DNA of 64,000 bases from ZC4RG20 sp963782445 (GTDB lineage Bacteria > Pseudomonadota > Gammaproteobacteria > Steroidobacterales > Rariloculaceae), in assembly GCA_963782445.1 (NCBI GenBank), contig CAWAJM010000001.1, forward strand, positions 3,472,001 through 3,536,000. Reading direction: 5' to 3'. The notes under the pieces were generated by a model. It searched no databases, was not told the origin of the DNA, and was given only the letters and a program-made list of their open reading frames with translations. The position numbers were made by a program, and so were the translations under genes. The number at the start of each line of letters is the position of its first letter. The stretch's first letter is position 1. Below, piece by piece: positions 23,906 through 32,453 of the stretch.

Positions 23906-23910
23906 GCGGG

Positions 23911-24468
23911 CTAAAATTCCATGATCTCCGCTTCCTTTTCCTTCAGAAGCTGATCGACTTGCGCGACGTAACGATCGGTGAGCTTTTGGATCTCGTCGTG
24001 CGCACGGTGGTCATCGTCCTCGGTCACGAGCTTTTCCTTGAGCAGGTCTTTCACGTTGCCGAGCGCGTCGCGACGCACGTTGCGCAGGGCGACGCGGGCA
24101 TTCTCGCCCTCGTGGCGGACGACGCGCACCATCTCCTTGCGCCGTTCCTCCGTCATGGGCGGCAGCGGCACGCGGATGACCGTACCGGCCGTCACGGGCG
24201 TCAGACCCAGGTCCGAGTTCAGGATCGCCTTCTCGACGGCCTGGACCATGTTCTTTTCCCAAGGGTTCACGGACAGCGTGCGGGCATCCTCGACGGAGAC
24301 CGTCGCGGCACGCGTGATCGGCACCTGCGAGCCGTAGTACTCGACCATGATGTGCTCGAGCAGCCCCGTGTGGGCGCGGCCCGTCCGCAGCCGGCGGAAC
24401 TCGTCCTTGAGCGCCTCGATCGATTTCTGCATGCGGTGTTCCGCATCCTTCTTAATGTCGGCGATCAT
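23911..24468 (-). CDS. frr: ribosome recycling factor
   Basis: Frr splits post-termination ribosomes together with EF-G. The 185 aa tRNA-shaped protein matches family length and has RMQKSIEALKDEFRRLRTGRA, VEYYGSQVPI, NPWEKNM, LNSDLGLTP and IRVPLPPMTEERRKE. The ATG at 24468 overlaps the pyrH TGA as ATGA, suggesting coupled translation. The order rpsB-tsf-pyrH-frr-uppS-cdsA is nearly universal in proteobacteria. Confidence 0.97.
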   Translation of the reverse strand: MIADIKKDAEHRMQKSIEALKDEFRRLRTGRAHTGLLEHIMVEYYGSQVPITRAATVSVEDARTLSVNPWEKNMVQAVEKAILNSDLGLTPVTAGTVIRVPLPPMTEERRKEMVRVVRHEGENARVALRNVRRDALGNVKDLLKEKLVTEDDDHRAHDEIQKLTDRYVAQVDQLLKEKEAEIMEF

Positions 24469-25214
24469 ACGTTCGTCCCCGTCGGCGCCAGTTGATTGCC
24501 GACCATCGTGCCGATGGGCTCGCCCGAGACGAGGCGCACGAGGTCGCCGGGATTGTTGAGGTTGAACACGACGAGCGGCAGATCGTTGTCGCGGCACATG
24601 ACGATGGCCGTGGCGTCCATGACTCTGAGCTTGTCGGTCAGCACCTGATCGTACGAAAGGCTCCGATAGCGTACCGCGTCCGGTTCCTTGAGCGGATCGG
24701 CCGTATAGACGCCGTCGACCTTCGTGGCCTTGATGAGCACGTCCGCGCCGATCTCGATGGCCCGGAGGCTCGCGGCCGTATCAGTCGTGAAGAACGGATT
24801 GCCCGTGCCGGCCGCGAAGATCACGACGCGGCGCTTCTCGAGATGGCGGATCGCACGGCGGCGGATATAGTCCTCGCAGACCTCGTGGATCTGCAGCGCG
24901 GACATGACGCGCGCGACGGCCCCCCGGCGCTCGAGCGCATCCTGGAGTGCGAGCGCGTTGATGACCGTGGCCAGCATGCCCATGTGGTCGGCCGTGACCC
25001 GGTCCATGCCGCCCTCGGCGAGGCCCGCCCCGCGGAAGATGTTGCCGCCGCCGATGACGAGGCCGACCTCGACGCCCATGCCGAGCACCTCGGCGACCTC
25101 GGAGGCCACACGGCGGATGACCGCCGGGTCGATGCCGTACTGGTGGCGGCCCAGCAGCGCCTCGCCGCTGAGCTTCAGCAGTATCCGCTTGTATGCGGGC
25201 GACCTCTCGGCCAT
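24465..25214 (-). CDS. pyrH: UMP kinase
   Basis: PyrH phosphorylates UMP to UDP, feeding the pathway completed by pyrG elsewhere in this window. The 249 aa amino-acid-kinase-fold protein has ILLKLSGEALLG at the N terminus, VIGGGNIFRGAGLA, the adenine-binding region VIFAAGTGNPFFTTDTAA, and KVDGVYTADPLK. The start at 25214 is the family start; E. coli PyrH is 241 aa. It is separated from tsf by a 97 bp REPIN, whereas in many relatives this gap holds only a short spacer. Confidence 0.97.
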   Translation of the reverse strand: MAERSPAYKRILLKLSGEALLGRHQYGIDPAVIRRVASEVAEVLGMGVEVGLVIGGGNIFRGAGLAEGGMDRVTADHMGMLATVINALALQDALERRGAVARVMSALQIHEVCEDYIRRRAIRHLEKRRVVIFAAGTGNPFFTTDTAASLRAIEIGADVLIKATKVDGVYTADPLKEPDAVRYRSLSYDQVLTDKLRVMDATAIVMCRDNDLPLVVFNLNNPGDLVRLVSGEPIGTMVGNQLAPTGTNV

Positions 25215-25228
25215 GCGGTCCTCGTCAC

Positions 25229-25325
25229 CGAAAAAGCGAAAAAGGGGTCAGAGCCCTTTTCGTGCGTTGTGCCCCCGGGGCTGCGAGGCACGCGGCGAAA
25301 AAGGGCTCTGACCCCTTTTTCGCTG
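25229..25325. repeat. Family-1 REPIN, pyrH/tsf gap
   Basis: Inverted GGGGTCAGAGCCC units at about 25236-25266 and 25291-25325 have a short GC-rich spacer. The left unit is preceded by an extra GAAAAAG repeat. It fills almost the whole gap between tsf and pyrH, ending ten bases after the tsf stop in transcription direction. Confidence 0.9.
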
Positions 25326-25335
25326 GCCCGCTAGA

Positions 25336-26208
25336 TTAACGGGTCTGCGAGGCTTGCGCCATTACCTCCTGGGCGAAGTCGACCTGCTCCTTCTCGATGC
25401 CCTCGCCCACGGCGAAACGCACGAAGCGGACGATCCGGGCCTTGCTGGACTTCAGCAAGTCGCGCACGCGCTTGTCCGGGTCCTTGACGAAGGGCTGGCC
25501 CACGAGCGTGATTTCGTCGAGGAATTTGCGCAGCCGGCCCTCGACCATTTTCTCGACGATGTTCTCGGGCTTGCCTTCCTGCGCGGCCTGCGCCTTGAAG
25601 ATCTCGCGCTCGCGGTCGAGCTCCTCGGCCGGAACCTGGTCCGCCTCGACATAGCGCGGCGAGGTCGCGGCGACCTGCATCGCGAGATCCCGCGCAAGGG
25701 CCTCGTCCCCGCCCTCGAGCTCGACGAGCACGCCGATGCGGCCCATGTGCACGTAGCTGCCCACGGTGTTGGCGGTCTCGACGACCTCGAAGCGCCGCAC
25801 GGCGATGTTCTCGCCCACCTTGGCGACGAGCGCCTTGCGCGTCTCCTCGAGCGTCGCCCCGTCGACGGCGACGGCCATGAGCGCCTCGAGGTCCGCGGGC
25901 GCCTGCGCGAGCACGATCTCGGCCACGCGCTCGGCGAAGCCGCGGAAATTCGCGTCCTTGGCGACGAAGTCGGTCTCGGAGTTGACCTCCGCGATGACGT
26001 GCTTCGGTCCCTCGCTCCTGATGACGACGGCGCCTTCGGCGGCCGTGCGCGAGGACTTCTTGTCGGCCTTCGCCTGCCCGGACTTGCGCAGCAGCTCGAG
26101 CGCGTTCTCGATGTCGCCGCCGGCCTCGACGAGCGCGTTCTTGCAATCCATCACGCCTGCGCCGGTACGTTCCCGGAGCTCTTTGACCATTGCCGGTTTA
26201 ATGTCCAT
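25336..26208 (-). CDS. tsf: elongation factor Ts
   Basis: EF-Ts exchanges GDP for GTP on EF-Tu. The 290 aa protein starts KPAMVKELRERTGAGVMDCKNAL, the universal N-terminal motif, and continues with SETDFVAKDANFRGFAE, GSYVHMGRIGVLVEL and the C-terminal dimerisation part LVGQPFVKDPDKRV. Length is close to E. coli's 283. The start at 26208 is preceded on the minus strand by a GGA-type ribosome-binding site. It is downstream of rpsB with a 312 bp spacer that contains a family-2 element. Confidence 0.97.
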   Translation of the reverse strand: MDIKPAMVKELRERTGAGVMDCKNALVEAGGDIENALELLRKSGQAKADKKSSRTAAEGAVVIRSEGPKHVIAEVNSETDFVAKDANFRGFAERVAEIVLAQAPADLEALMAVAVDGATLEETRKALVAKVGENIAVRRFEVVETANTVGSYVHMGRIGVLVELEGGDEALARDLAMQVAATSPRYVEADQVPAEELDREREIFKAQAAQEGKPENIVEKMVEGRLRKFLDEITLVGQPFVKDPDKRVRDLLKSSKARIVRFVRFAVGEGIEKEQVDFAQEVMAQASQTR

Positions 26209-26324
26209 TCCGGTCCTCGTTGAGTCGCTGGCCCGTAGCAGTATCGGCGTTCGGGCCGGGTTGTAAGAATGATCCGTGTCCGGAGCCGCGGCTGACAATC
26301 GGGGCGCGTCTCCGTGGGCAGGGT

Positions 26325-26454
26325 GTCCTTCCGAGCGCCGGCGTGAGGCGCGCTCGGAGGGAGCGCCGTGAACCCGTCCATGGGGGCTCGCTGGGCGCCG
26401 TCCCTGGCGCCCAGCGTCCCTCCGAGCGCGCCTCACGCCGGCGCTCGAAGGGAC
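26325..26454 (+). repeat. Family-2 palindromic element, rpsB/tsf gap
   Basis: Arms at 26325-26362 and 26417-26454 are reverse complements at 36 of 38 positions, built around CCGAGCGCCGGCGTGAGGCG, unlike the arms of the 16.4 kb copy. The 54-nt centre is nearly the same as there: GTGAACCCGTCCATGGGGGC and the GCTGGGCGCC / GGCGCCCAGC hairpin. Outside the element, 26209-26324 and 26455-26520 show nothing recognisable. Confidence 0.9.
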
Positions 26455-26520
26455 GGCTTTGTCAATAACTCAAGATTGCTTCGATTCTGCGTCGGCAGGG
26501 GACGAAGCGGTCTCCCGGTC

Positions 26521-27540
26521 TCACTCCTGCTTCGCGGCCTCGGGCTCGGCCGCCGGCGCCTCGGAAGGCTCGGCCTGGGCGGCGGGCTCGGCCTGCGCGG
26601 CGGGCTCTGCCTGCGCGGCGGCTTCCGCCGGAGCCGAAGCTTCCGCCGGAGCCTCGGTCTCGGTGCCTTCCGACGCCTCCGGGGCCGCGGCCGCACCGTC
26701 CCCGCCCTTGGCGGCTTCGGCCTGGCGCGGACGCGGCTTCGCGACGCGGGCGCGCTTCTTGGTCGGGGCCTTTTTCGCACGCCCGCCGCCGACGCGCGGG
26801 CGGCCTTCCTCGTCGAGCTCGACGAATTCGTCCTCGCCCGCCGGGACCTCGGGGCTCGAGGCCTTACCGGCCAGCACGGCATCGGCCATGGACGCAGCGT
26901 AGAGGTGGATGGCGCGCATCGCGTCGTCGTTGCCCGGTACCGGGTAATCGATACGCTCCGGGGAGCAGTTCGTATCGACGATCGCGACGACCGGAATATT
27001 GAGCTTGTTCGCCTCGCGGACCGCGATTTCCTCGTGGCCGACATCGATAATGAAGACGGCGTCCGGCAGCGACTCCATGTCCTTGATGCCGCCGAGGGCG
27101 CGCTGGAGCTTGTCGCGCTCGCGCGAGAGGGTCAGCAGCTCCTTCTTCGTAAATTCCGAGCGCTGCGAGTCGGGCGCCGTGATCTCCTCGAGCTCCTTGA
27201 GGCGCTTGATCGACTGGCGGATGGTCTTGAAGTTCGTGAGCATGCCGCCGAGCCAGCGCTGGCTCACGAAGGGCATGCCGCAGCGCTGCGCCTCCTCGGT
27301 GACGGCCTGGCGCGCGGCGCGCTTCGAGCCCACGAACAGCACCGTACCGCCGTCCGCGACGAGCTTGCGGACGAAGTCCGCCGCCTCGCCGAACATCGGC
27401 AGGGTCTTTTCGAGATTGACGATATGGATCTTGTTGCGTTCGCCGAAGATGAACGGGGCCATCTTCGGGTTCCAGAAGCGGGTCTGATGTCCGAAATGGA
27501 CGCCCGCTTCCAGCATGCGTCGCATCGTGACGTTGGCCAT
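26521..27540 (-). CDS. rpsB: 30S ribosomal protein S2 with long Ala/Glu-rich C-terminal tail
   Basis: S2 binds the 30S head-body junction with S1. The start MANVTMRRMLEAGVHFGHQTR at 27540 has an AAGGAG ribosome-binding site. The conserved core runs to about residue 240 (PVVAIVDTNCSPERIDYPVPGNDDA). The protein is 339 aa, about 98 longer than E. coli S2. The extra part is a basic linker (KKAPTKKRARVAKPRPRQ) and then an acidic low-complexity tail with three tandem AAQAEP units. Comparable extensions occur in some other bacteria, but this one is long. Confidence 0.96.
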   Translation of the reverse strand: MANVTMRRMLEAGVHFGHQTRFWNPKMAPFIFGERNKIHIVNLEKTLPMFGEAADFVRKLVADGGTVLFVGSKRAARQAVTEEAQRCGMPFVSQRWLGGMLTNFKTIRQSIKRLKELEEITAPDSQRSEFTKKELLTLSRERDKLQRALGGIKDMESLPDAVFIIDVGHEEIAVREANKLNIPVVAIVDTNCSPERIDYPVPGNDDAMRAIHLYAASMADAVLAGKASSPEVPAGEDEFVELDEEGRPRVGGGRAKKAPTKKRARVAKPRPRQAEAAKGGDGAAAAPEASEGTETEAPAEASAPAEAAAQAEPAAQAEPAAQAEPSEAPAAEPEAAKQE

Positions 27541-27717
27541 GGAAGCTCCTTGTGGGGTTAATCCTCCACGCGCCCCCGGAGCGACCCGGATGTTGGTATC
27601 ATCACCATCCAGGCACCCGGCTCTCGGGTCATCGGCGCGTGTGTGTAATGTCTCGGCAACCTGGAGCGGATCGAATCCGCGCTGCGGCTGTCCGAGGGAT
27701 AGGCCCCCGACGGTCGT

Positions 27718-27746
27718 TGCCTGGGGCGCGCGCGCTTTTATACCAT
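27718..27746 (+). promoter_or_regulatory. candidate promoter for map-glnD
   Basis: TTGCCT (27718-27723) and TACCAT (27741-27746) are 17 nt apart in the divergent gap between rpsB and map; the overlapping TATACC gives a second possible -10. The 290 bp gap 27541-27830 otherwise contains the rpsB leader and no gene. Confidence 0.4.
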
Positions 27747-27830
27747 AGCAAGTTTGGTGCAACAATGTTCGAGCCCTTCCGATCCCGCGATTCCCGCCGC
27801 GCGCCGCCCGCACGCGGTCAGCTCGCCGAT

Positions 27831-28613
27831 ATGAACGTCACGATCAAGACCCCTGAGGAACAGGCCAAGATGCGTGTGGCCGGCCGCCTCGCGGCGGACG
27901 TGCTCGACATGATCGGCCCCCACGTCCAGGCCGGGATCACGACGGGCGAGCTCGATCGAATCTGCCACGAGTTCATCGTGGCCACGCAGCAAGCCGTGCC
28001 GGCGCCGCTCAACTACCGCGGCTTCCCGAAGTCGATCTGCACCTCGGTCAATCACGTCGTCTGCCACGGCATCCCGGGGGACAAGAAGCTCAAGCAGGGC
28101 GACATCATCAACATCGACGTGACGGTCATCAAAGACGGCTTTCACGGCGACTCGAGCCGCATGTTCATGGTCGGCGAGCCGAGCGTGATCGGCGACCGGC
28201 TCGCGCGCGTGTGCTTCGCGGCCATGTGGGAAGGCATCAAGGCCATTCAACCCGGCGCCCGCCTCGGCGACATCGGCCACGCGGTCCAGACGTACGCCGA
28301 GGAGCACCGCTTCACGGTCGTGCGCGAGTACTGCGGCCACGGCATCGGCCGCGTGTTCCACGAGGACCCGCAGGTCCTGCACTACGGCCGGCCGGGCACG
28401 GGGCTCGAGCTCGTGCCCGGCATGACGATCACGGTCGAGCCCATGATCAACGCCGGGCGCCGCGAGGTGAAGCTGCTCTCGGACGGCTGGACCGTCGTGA
28501 CCAAAGATCATTCGCTGTCCGCGCAATGGGAGCACACCGTGCTCGTGACCGAGGACGGCTACGAGGTCCTGACGCTCGGCGCCGAGGACCGCGGCCGCGT
28601 CGGCGGCGGCTGA
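27831..28613 (+). CDS. map: type I methionyl aminopeptidase
   Basis: Map removes the initiator methionine from new proteins; it needs two divalent metals. The 260 aa protein starts NVTIKTPEEQAKMRVAGRLAA and carries the pita-bread metal ligands in NIDVTVIKDGFHGDSSRMF (two Asp), GHGIGRVFHEDPQV (His), TVEPMI (Glu) and QWEHTVLVTEDG (Glu). The ATG at 27831 matches the family start; an in-frame ATG at 27765 would add 22 residues without homology. It is divergent from rpsB, as in E. coli, and 13 bases before glnD. Confidence 0.96.
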   Translation: MNVTIKTPEEQAKMRVAGRLAADVLDMIGPHVQAGITTGELDRICHEFIVATQQAVPAPLNYRGFPKSICTSVNHVVCHGIPGDKKLKQGDIINIDVTVIKDGFHGDSSRMFMVGEPSVIGDRLARVCFAAMWEGIKAIQPGARLGDIGHAVQTYAEEHRFTVVREYCGHGIGRVFHEDPQVLHYGRPGTGLELVPGMTITVEPMINAGRREVKLLSDGWTVVTKDHSLSAQWEHTVLVTEDGYEVLTLGAEDRGRVGGG

Positions 28614-28626
28614 GGCCGGTCGACCG

Positions 28627-31310
28627 ATGGCGACTCCGGCCGAGATCAGCCCCAGCGGCCGCTTGGCCGGCGACGTAGACGGCCCCGCGCTCGCGGCCGC
28701 GCTCGCCGGCGGCGCAACCCCGCTGGCCACTTTCCGCCAAGCCCTCGAGGCCGCTGACTTCGCGCTGCGCGAGCGTTTCCTGCGCAACGATCCCATAGAG
28801 GAGCTCGTGCGCGGCCGCGCGCGCGCGATCGATCGGGTCATCGCGACCTGCTGGAACCACTTCGTCGCGCCCCACGCGCCCGGTGCCGAGCTCGTCGCCG
28901 TCGGCGGCTACGGGCGCGGCGAGCTGCATCCCGAATCGGACATCGACCTGCTCGTGCTGCTCGAGGATGCGGAGGGCCGCAACGCCGACGAGGCGATCGG
29001 CCGCTTCCTGACGTTCCTCTGGGACATCGGCCTCGAAGTCGGCCACAGCGTGCGCACGCTGCACGATTGCGAGACCGAGGCGCGCAAGGACGTGACCGTG
29101 CTCACGACGCTCATGGAGGCGCGCCTGCTGGCCGGCCCGGGCCGGCTGTTCGGGGACCTGCCCGAGCGCATCGGCCCTCACCGCATGTGGGGCTCGGCCG
29201 AGTTCTTCAGGGCCAAGGTGGCCGAGCAGGAGGCGCGCCATCATCACTACCACGACACGGCCTACAACCTCGAGCCGAACGTCAAAGGCAGCCCGGGGGG
29301 CTTGCGCGACATCCAGACGATCGGCTGGGTGGCCCGGCGCCACTTCGGCGCGAGCCGCCTCGACGAGCTCGTCGCGCACGACTTCCTGACGGAGGGCCAG
29401 CTCCGGATCCTGCTCACGGGGCAGGCGTTCCTCTGGCGCATCCGCTTCGGCCTGCACCTGCTCACGGGGCGGCGCGAGGACCGGCTGCTGTTCGATCATC
29501 AGGTCAAGCTCGCACAGATGCTGGGCTACGAGGACGCGAGCTTTACGCTCGCCGTCGAGCAGCTCATGCAGCGCTATTACCGCACGGTCATGGAGCTCAG
29601 CCGCCTCAACGAGATGCTGCTGCAGCTCTTCGAGGAGGCCATCCTCTGGGACAAGACGTCCCGGCCGCGCCCCTCAACGCGCACTTTCAGTCCCGCAACG
29701 GCTACCTCGAGGTCGTCGACGAGAACGTCTTCGGGCGCGATCCCTCGGCCCTGCTCGAGATCTTCCTGCTGCTCGAGAAGAACCTGGACCTCAAGGGCGT
29801 CAGCGCCCGCACGATCGCGCTCGTCAAGCAGCATTTGTGGCTCATCGACGAGGAATTCCGGCAGAACCCGCGCAACCATCGGCTGTTCCTCGACATTCTC
29901 AAGGCGCCGCAGGGCGTTACGCGCACGTTGAAGCGCATGAACACCTACGGCGTGCTCGGCCTCTACCTGCCCGCCTTCGGCCGCGTCGTCGGCCGCATGC
30001 AGTACGACCTCTTCCACGCCTATACGGTCGACGCACACACGCTGTTCGTCGTCGAGAACCTGCGCCGCTTCGCGCTGCCGCGATTCAACCACGAGTTCCC
30101 GGACTGCAGCGCCGTCATGCAGTCGCTGCAAAAGCCCGAGATCGCGTATCTGGCCGGCCTCTTCCACGACATCGCCAAGGGCCGCGGCGGGGATCACTCC
30201 GAGCTCGGCGCCGTCGATGCCGAGGCCTTCTGCCTCGAGCACGGTATGGGGCGCTACGACGCGCGCCTCGTCGCCTGGCTCGTGCAGCATCACCTGCTGC
30301 TCTCGCTGACCGCGCAGAAGAAGGACCTCAACGATCCGGGCGTCATCAACGAATTCGCGCGCACCGTGGGCGACGAGACGCACCTCGATTACTTGTACGT
30401 GCTCACGGTCGCGGACGTGCGCGGCACGAATCCGAAGATCTGGAATTCGTGGAAGGACACGCTGTTCTGGGAGCTGTACCAGGCCACGAAGCGGGCGCTG
30501 CGGCGCGGCGTCTCGAACCCGATCGACAAGGACGAGCTGATACTCGAGACCCAGTCCTGGGCCGAGCGCCTGCTGTTCGAGCACGGGATCGAGCCCGAGC
30601 GCTGGCAGCCGATCTGGTCGAGCTTCACCGAGGAGTACTTCCTGCGCCACCGGCCCGAGGAGATCGCCTGGCACACGCGCGTGCTCACGGCCGCGGCGGC
30701 GCCGGCGGCCGTCGTCGTCGACATCAACGAGGTCGTGACCGAGGGGCTCACGGCCGTCATGGTGTACGCGCCCAAGGCCATGCACACGTTCATGCGCGTC
30801 ACGGCCGTGCTCGACGAGCTCGGCCTCAACATCGTCGACGCGCGCATCGTGCCCATGACCGAGGAGCAGAACCTCGACACCTACTTCGTGCTCGAGAGCG
30901 ACGGCAGCCCCATCGCGGGCCAGCGGCGCATCGCCGAGATCCGCCAGCGGCTCCTCAAGAGCCTCACGAGCACCGATCCGCAGATGCTCAAAGTCACGCG
31001 GCGCGCCCCGCGTCAGGTCCGCATGTTCTCGACGCCCGTGCAGGTTGCAATCGCCAACGATCCTGTCAACCAGCGCACCGTCATCGAGCTCGTCGCCGGG
31101 GACCGCCCGGGCTTGCTGCTGCGCATCGCGCGCGTATTCGAACAGGAGCACGTCGCGCTGCAGAACGCGAAGGTCGCGACCATCGGCGAGCGCGCCGAGG
31201 ACGTGTTCTTCGTCACGAGCGAGGACGAGAACCTGCCGCTCGACGACGCCCGCGCGGACCGGCTCGGCGCCGGCCTGCGCGAGGCCCTGGCCGAGAAGAA
31301 GGACGCATAA
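28627..31310 (+). CDS. glnD: bifunctional uridylyltransferase/uridylyl-removing enzyme GlnD, one frameshift
   Basis: GlnD senses glutamine and adds or removes UMP on PII proteins, setting nitrogen control. The N-terminal nucleotidyltransferase motif is GGYGRGELHPESDIDLL (about residues 94-110). An HD domain for UMP removal has LFHDIAKGRGGDHSELG near residue 513, and two C-terminal ACT domains start near 714 and 816. Reading is continuous only if one G is added to the GGG at 29648-29650, turning ILWDK into ILWGQDVPAAPLNAHFQ as in the family. Corrected length is about 894 aa (E. coli 890). The lost G in a homopolymer points to sequencing error. Confidence 0.93.
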
Positions 31311-31396
31311 AAGAAAAGGGGTCAGAGCCCTTTTTCTCTCCGGCCCCGATGACCGTAACGTAACGCCTCAAAAAGGGCTCTGACCCCTTTTTGGGG
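31311..31396. repeat. Family-1 REPIN, glnD/dapD gap
   Basis: Inverted GGGGTCAGAGCCC units at about 31313-31338 and 31369-31396 begin directly after the glnD TAA and end 15 bases before the dapD ATG. In several gammaproteobacteria dapC lies between glnD and dapD; here only the repeat is found. Its T tract could terminate glnD transcripts. Confidence 0.9.
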
Positions 31397-31411
31397 CGAT
31401 AGGGAGAACGC

Positions 31412-32236
31412 ATGACGACCGACCTGAAAACCGTCATCGACGCGGCCTGGGAACGCCGCGCCGAGATTTCCGCCAAGAACGTGGACGCGGCGCTCGCCGA
31501 CGCCATCCAGCACGCGATCGCCGGGCTCGATGCGGGCCGCTTTCGCGTAGCCGAGCCGAGCGGCAACGGGTGGCAGGTCAACGAGTGGCTCAAAAAGGCC
31601 GTCCTACTCTACTTCCGCACTCACGACAATCAGGTCATCGAAGCCGGCCACACGCGCTTCTACGACAAGGTGCCGCTCAAGTACGCCGGCTTCTCGGCCG
31701 AGGACTTCGCGGCAGCAGGCACGCGCGTCGTGCCCGACGCCGTCGTCCGCCGCGGCGCCTACGTCGCGCCGGATGCCGTGCTCATGCCCTCCTACGTGAA
31801 CATCGGCGCCTATGTCGGCCGCGGGACGATGATCGACACCTGGGCAACGGTCGGCAGCTGCGCCCAGATCGGCGCCGGCGTTCACCTCTCGGGCGGCGCC
31901 GGCATCGGCGGCGTGCTCGAGCCGCTGCAGGCGACACCGACCATCATCGAGGACAACTGCTTCATCGGCGCCCGCTCGGAAGTCGTCGAGGGCGTCATCG
32001 TCGGCCGCGGCAGCGTCATCGGCATGGGCGTCTTCATCGGCCAGAGCACGCGCATCTACGACCGCGAGACCGGCGAGATCCATTACGGGCGCGTGCCGCC
32101 CGGCTCGGTCGTGGTCTCGGGCAGCCTGCCCTCCAAGGACGGCAAGTACAGCTTGTATTGCGCGGTCATCGTCAAGAAGGTCGACGAGAAGACGCGCGCG
32201 AAGACCGGGCTCAACGAGCTGCTGCGGCCGGAGTAG
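31412..32236 (+). CDS. dapD: 2,3,4,5-tetrahydropyridine-2,6-dicarboxylate N-succinyltransferase
   Basis: DapD transfers succinyl from succinyl-CoA to tetrahydrodipicolinate in the succinylase route to diaminopimelate and lysine. The 274 aa protein has an N-terminal helical domain (TVIDAAWERRAEIS, FRVAEPSGNGWQVNEWLKKAVLLYFR) and then a hexapeptide beta helix (PSYVNIGAYVGRGTMIDTWATVG, GVHLSGGAGIGGVLEPL). The C-terminal part is VVSGSLPSKDGKYSLYCAVIVKKV. A GGGAG ribosome-binding site precedes the ATG. dapE of the same pathway is 2.4 kb away; the intervening aminotransferase dapC was not found. Confidence 0.97.
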   Translation: MTTDLKTVIDAAWERRAEISAKNVDAALADAIQHAIAGLDAGRFRVAEPSGNGWQVNEWLKKAVLLYFRTHDNQVIEAGHTRFYDKVPLKYAGFSAEDFAAAGTRVVPDAVVRRGAYVAPDAVLMPSYVNIGAYVGRGTMIDTWATVGSCAQIGAGVHLSGGAGIGGVLEPLQATPTIIEDNCFIGARSEVVEGVIVGRGSVIGMGVFIGQSTRIYDRETGEIHYGRVPPGSVVVSGSLPSKDGKYSLYCAVIVKKVDEKTRAKTGLNELLRPE

Positions 32237-32276
32237 CCGCTCGAGACGGCGGCTTCACGCTGCGGCGGCGGACGGA

Positions 32277-32385
32277 GGTTCGCGCACGAGGGCGCTTAAG
32301 GAGCCGTGCGCGCCAGGGATGGCGCGCTACGGAGGCTCCAGTGAGGGATTCACGCCGTCCCCTGAAGCGCCCTTGCACGCGAGCC
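32277..32385 (-). repeat. Family-2 palindromic element, dapD/permease gap
   Basis: The conserved centre is in reverse orientation (CGCGCCAGGGATGGCGCGCT, then GGATTCACGCCGTCC). The flanking arms, 32277-32302 and 32358-32385, around AGGGCGCTT are reverse complements with roughly five mismatches, so this copy is older or decayed. It lies between convergent dapD and the DMT permease and is followed by a TCATGAATT motif resembling the outer motif of the long copies. Nothing else was seen in 32237-32453. Confidence 0.75.
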
Positions 32386-32453
32386 GCCGCCCTGCCGCCA
32401 TCGCCCGATCGCTCATGAATTCCGGCTGCCGCCGCGAAAGGCCGCGTCTTCGC

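Noticed and set aside
26209..26436. N-terminal extension of EF-Ts through the family-2 repeat
   Set aside because: The EF-Ts family starts at MDIKPAMVKEL-type sequence (26208); the upstream codons are repeat sequence.
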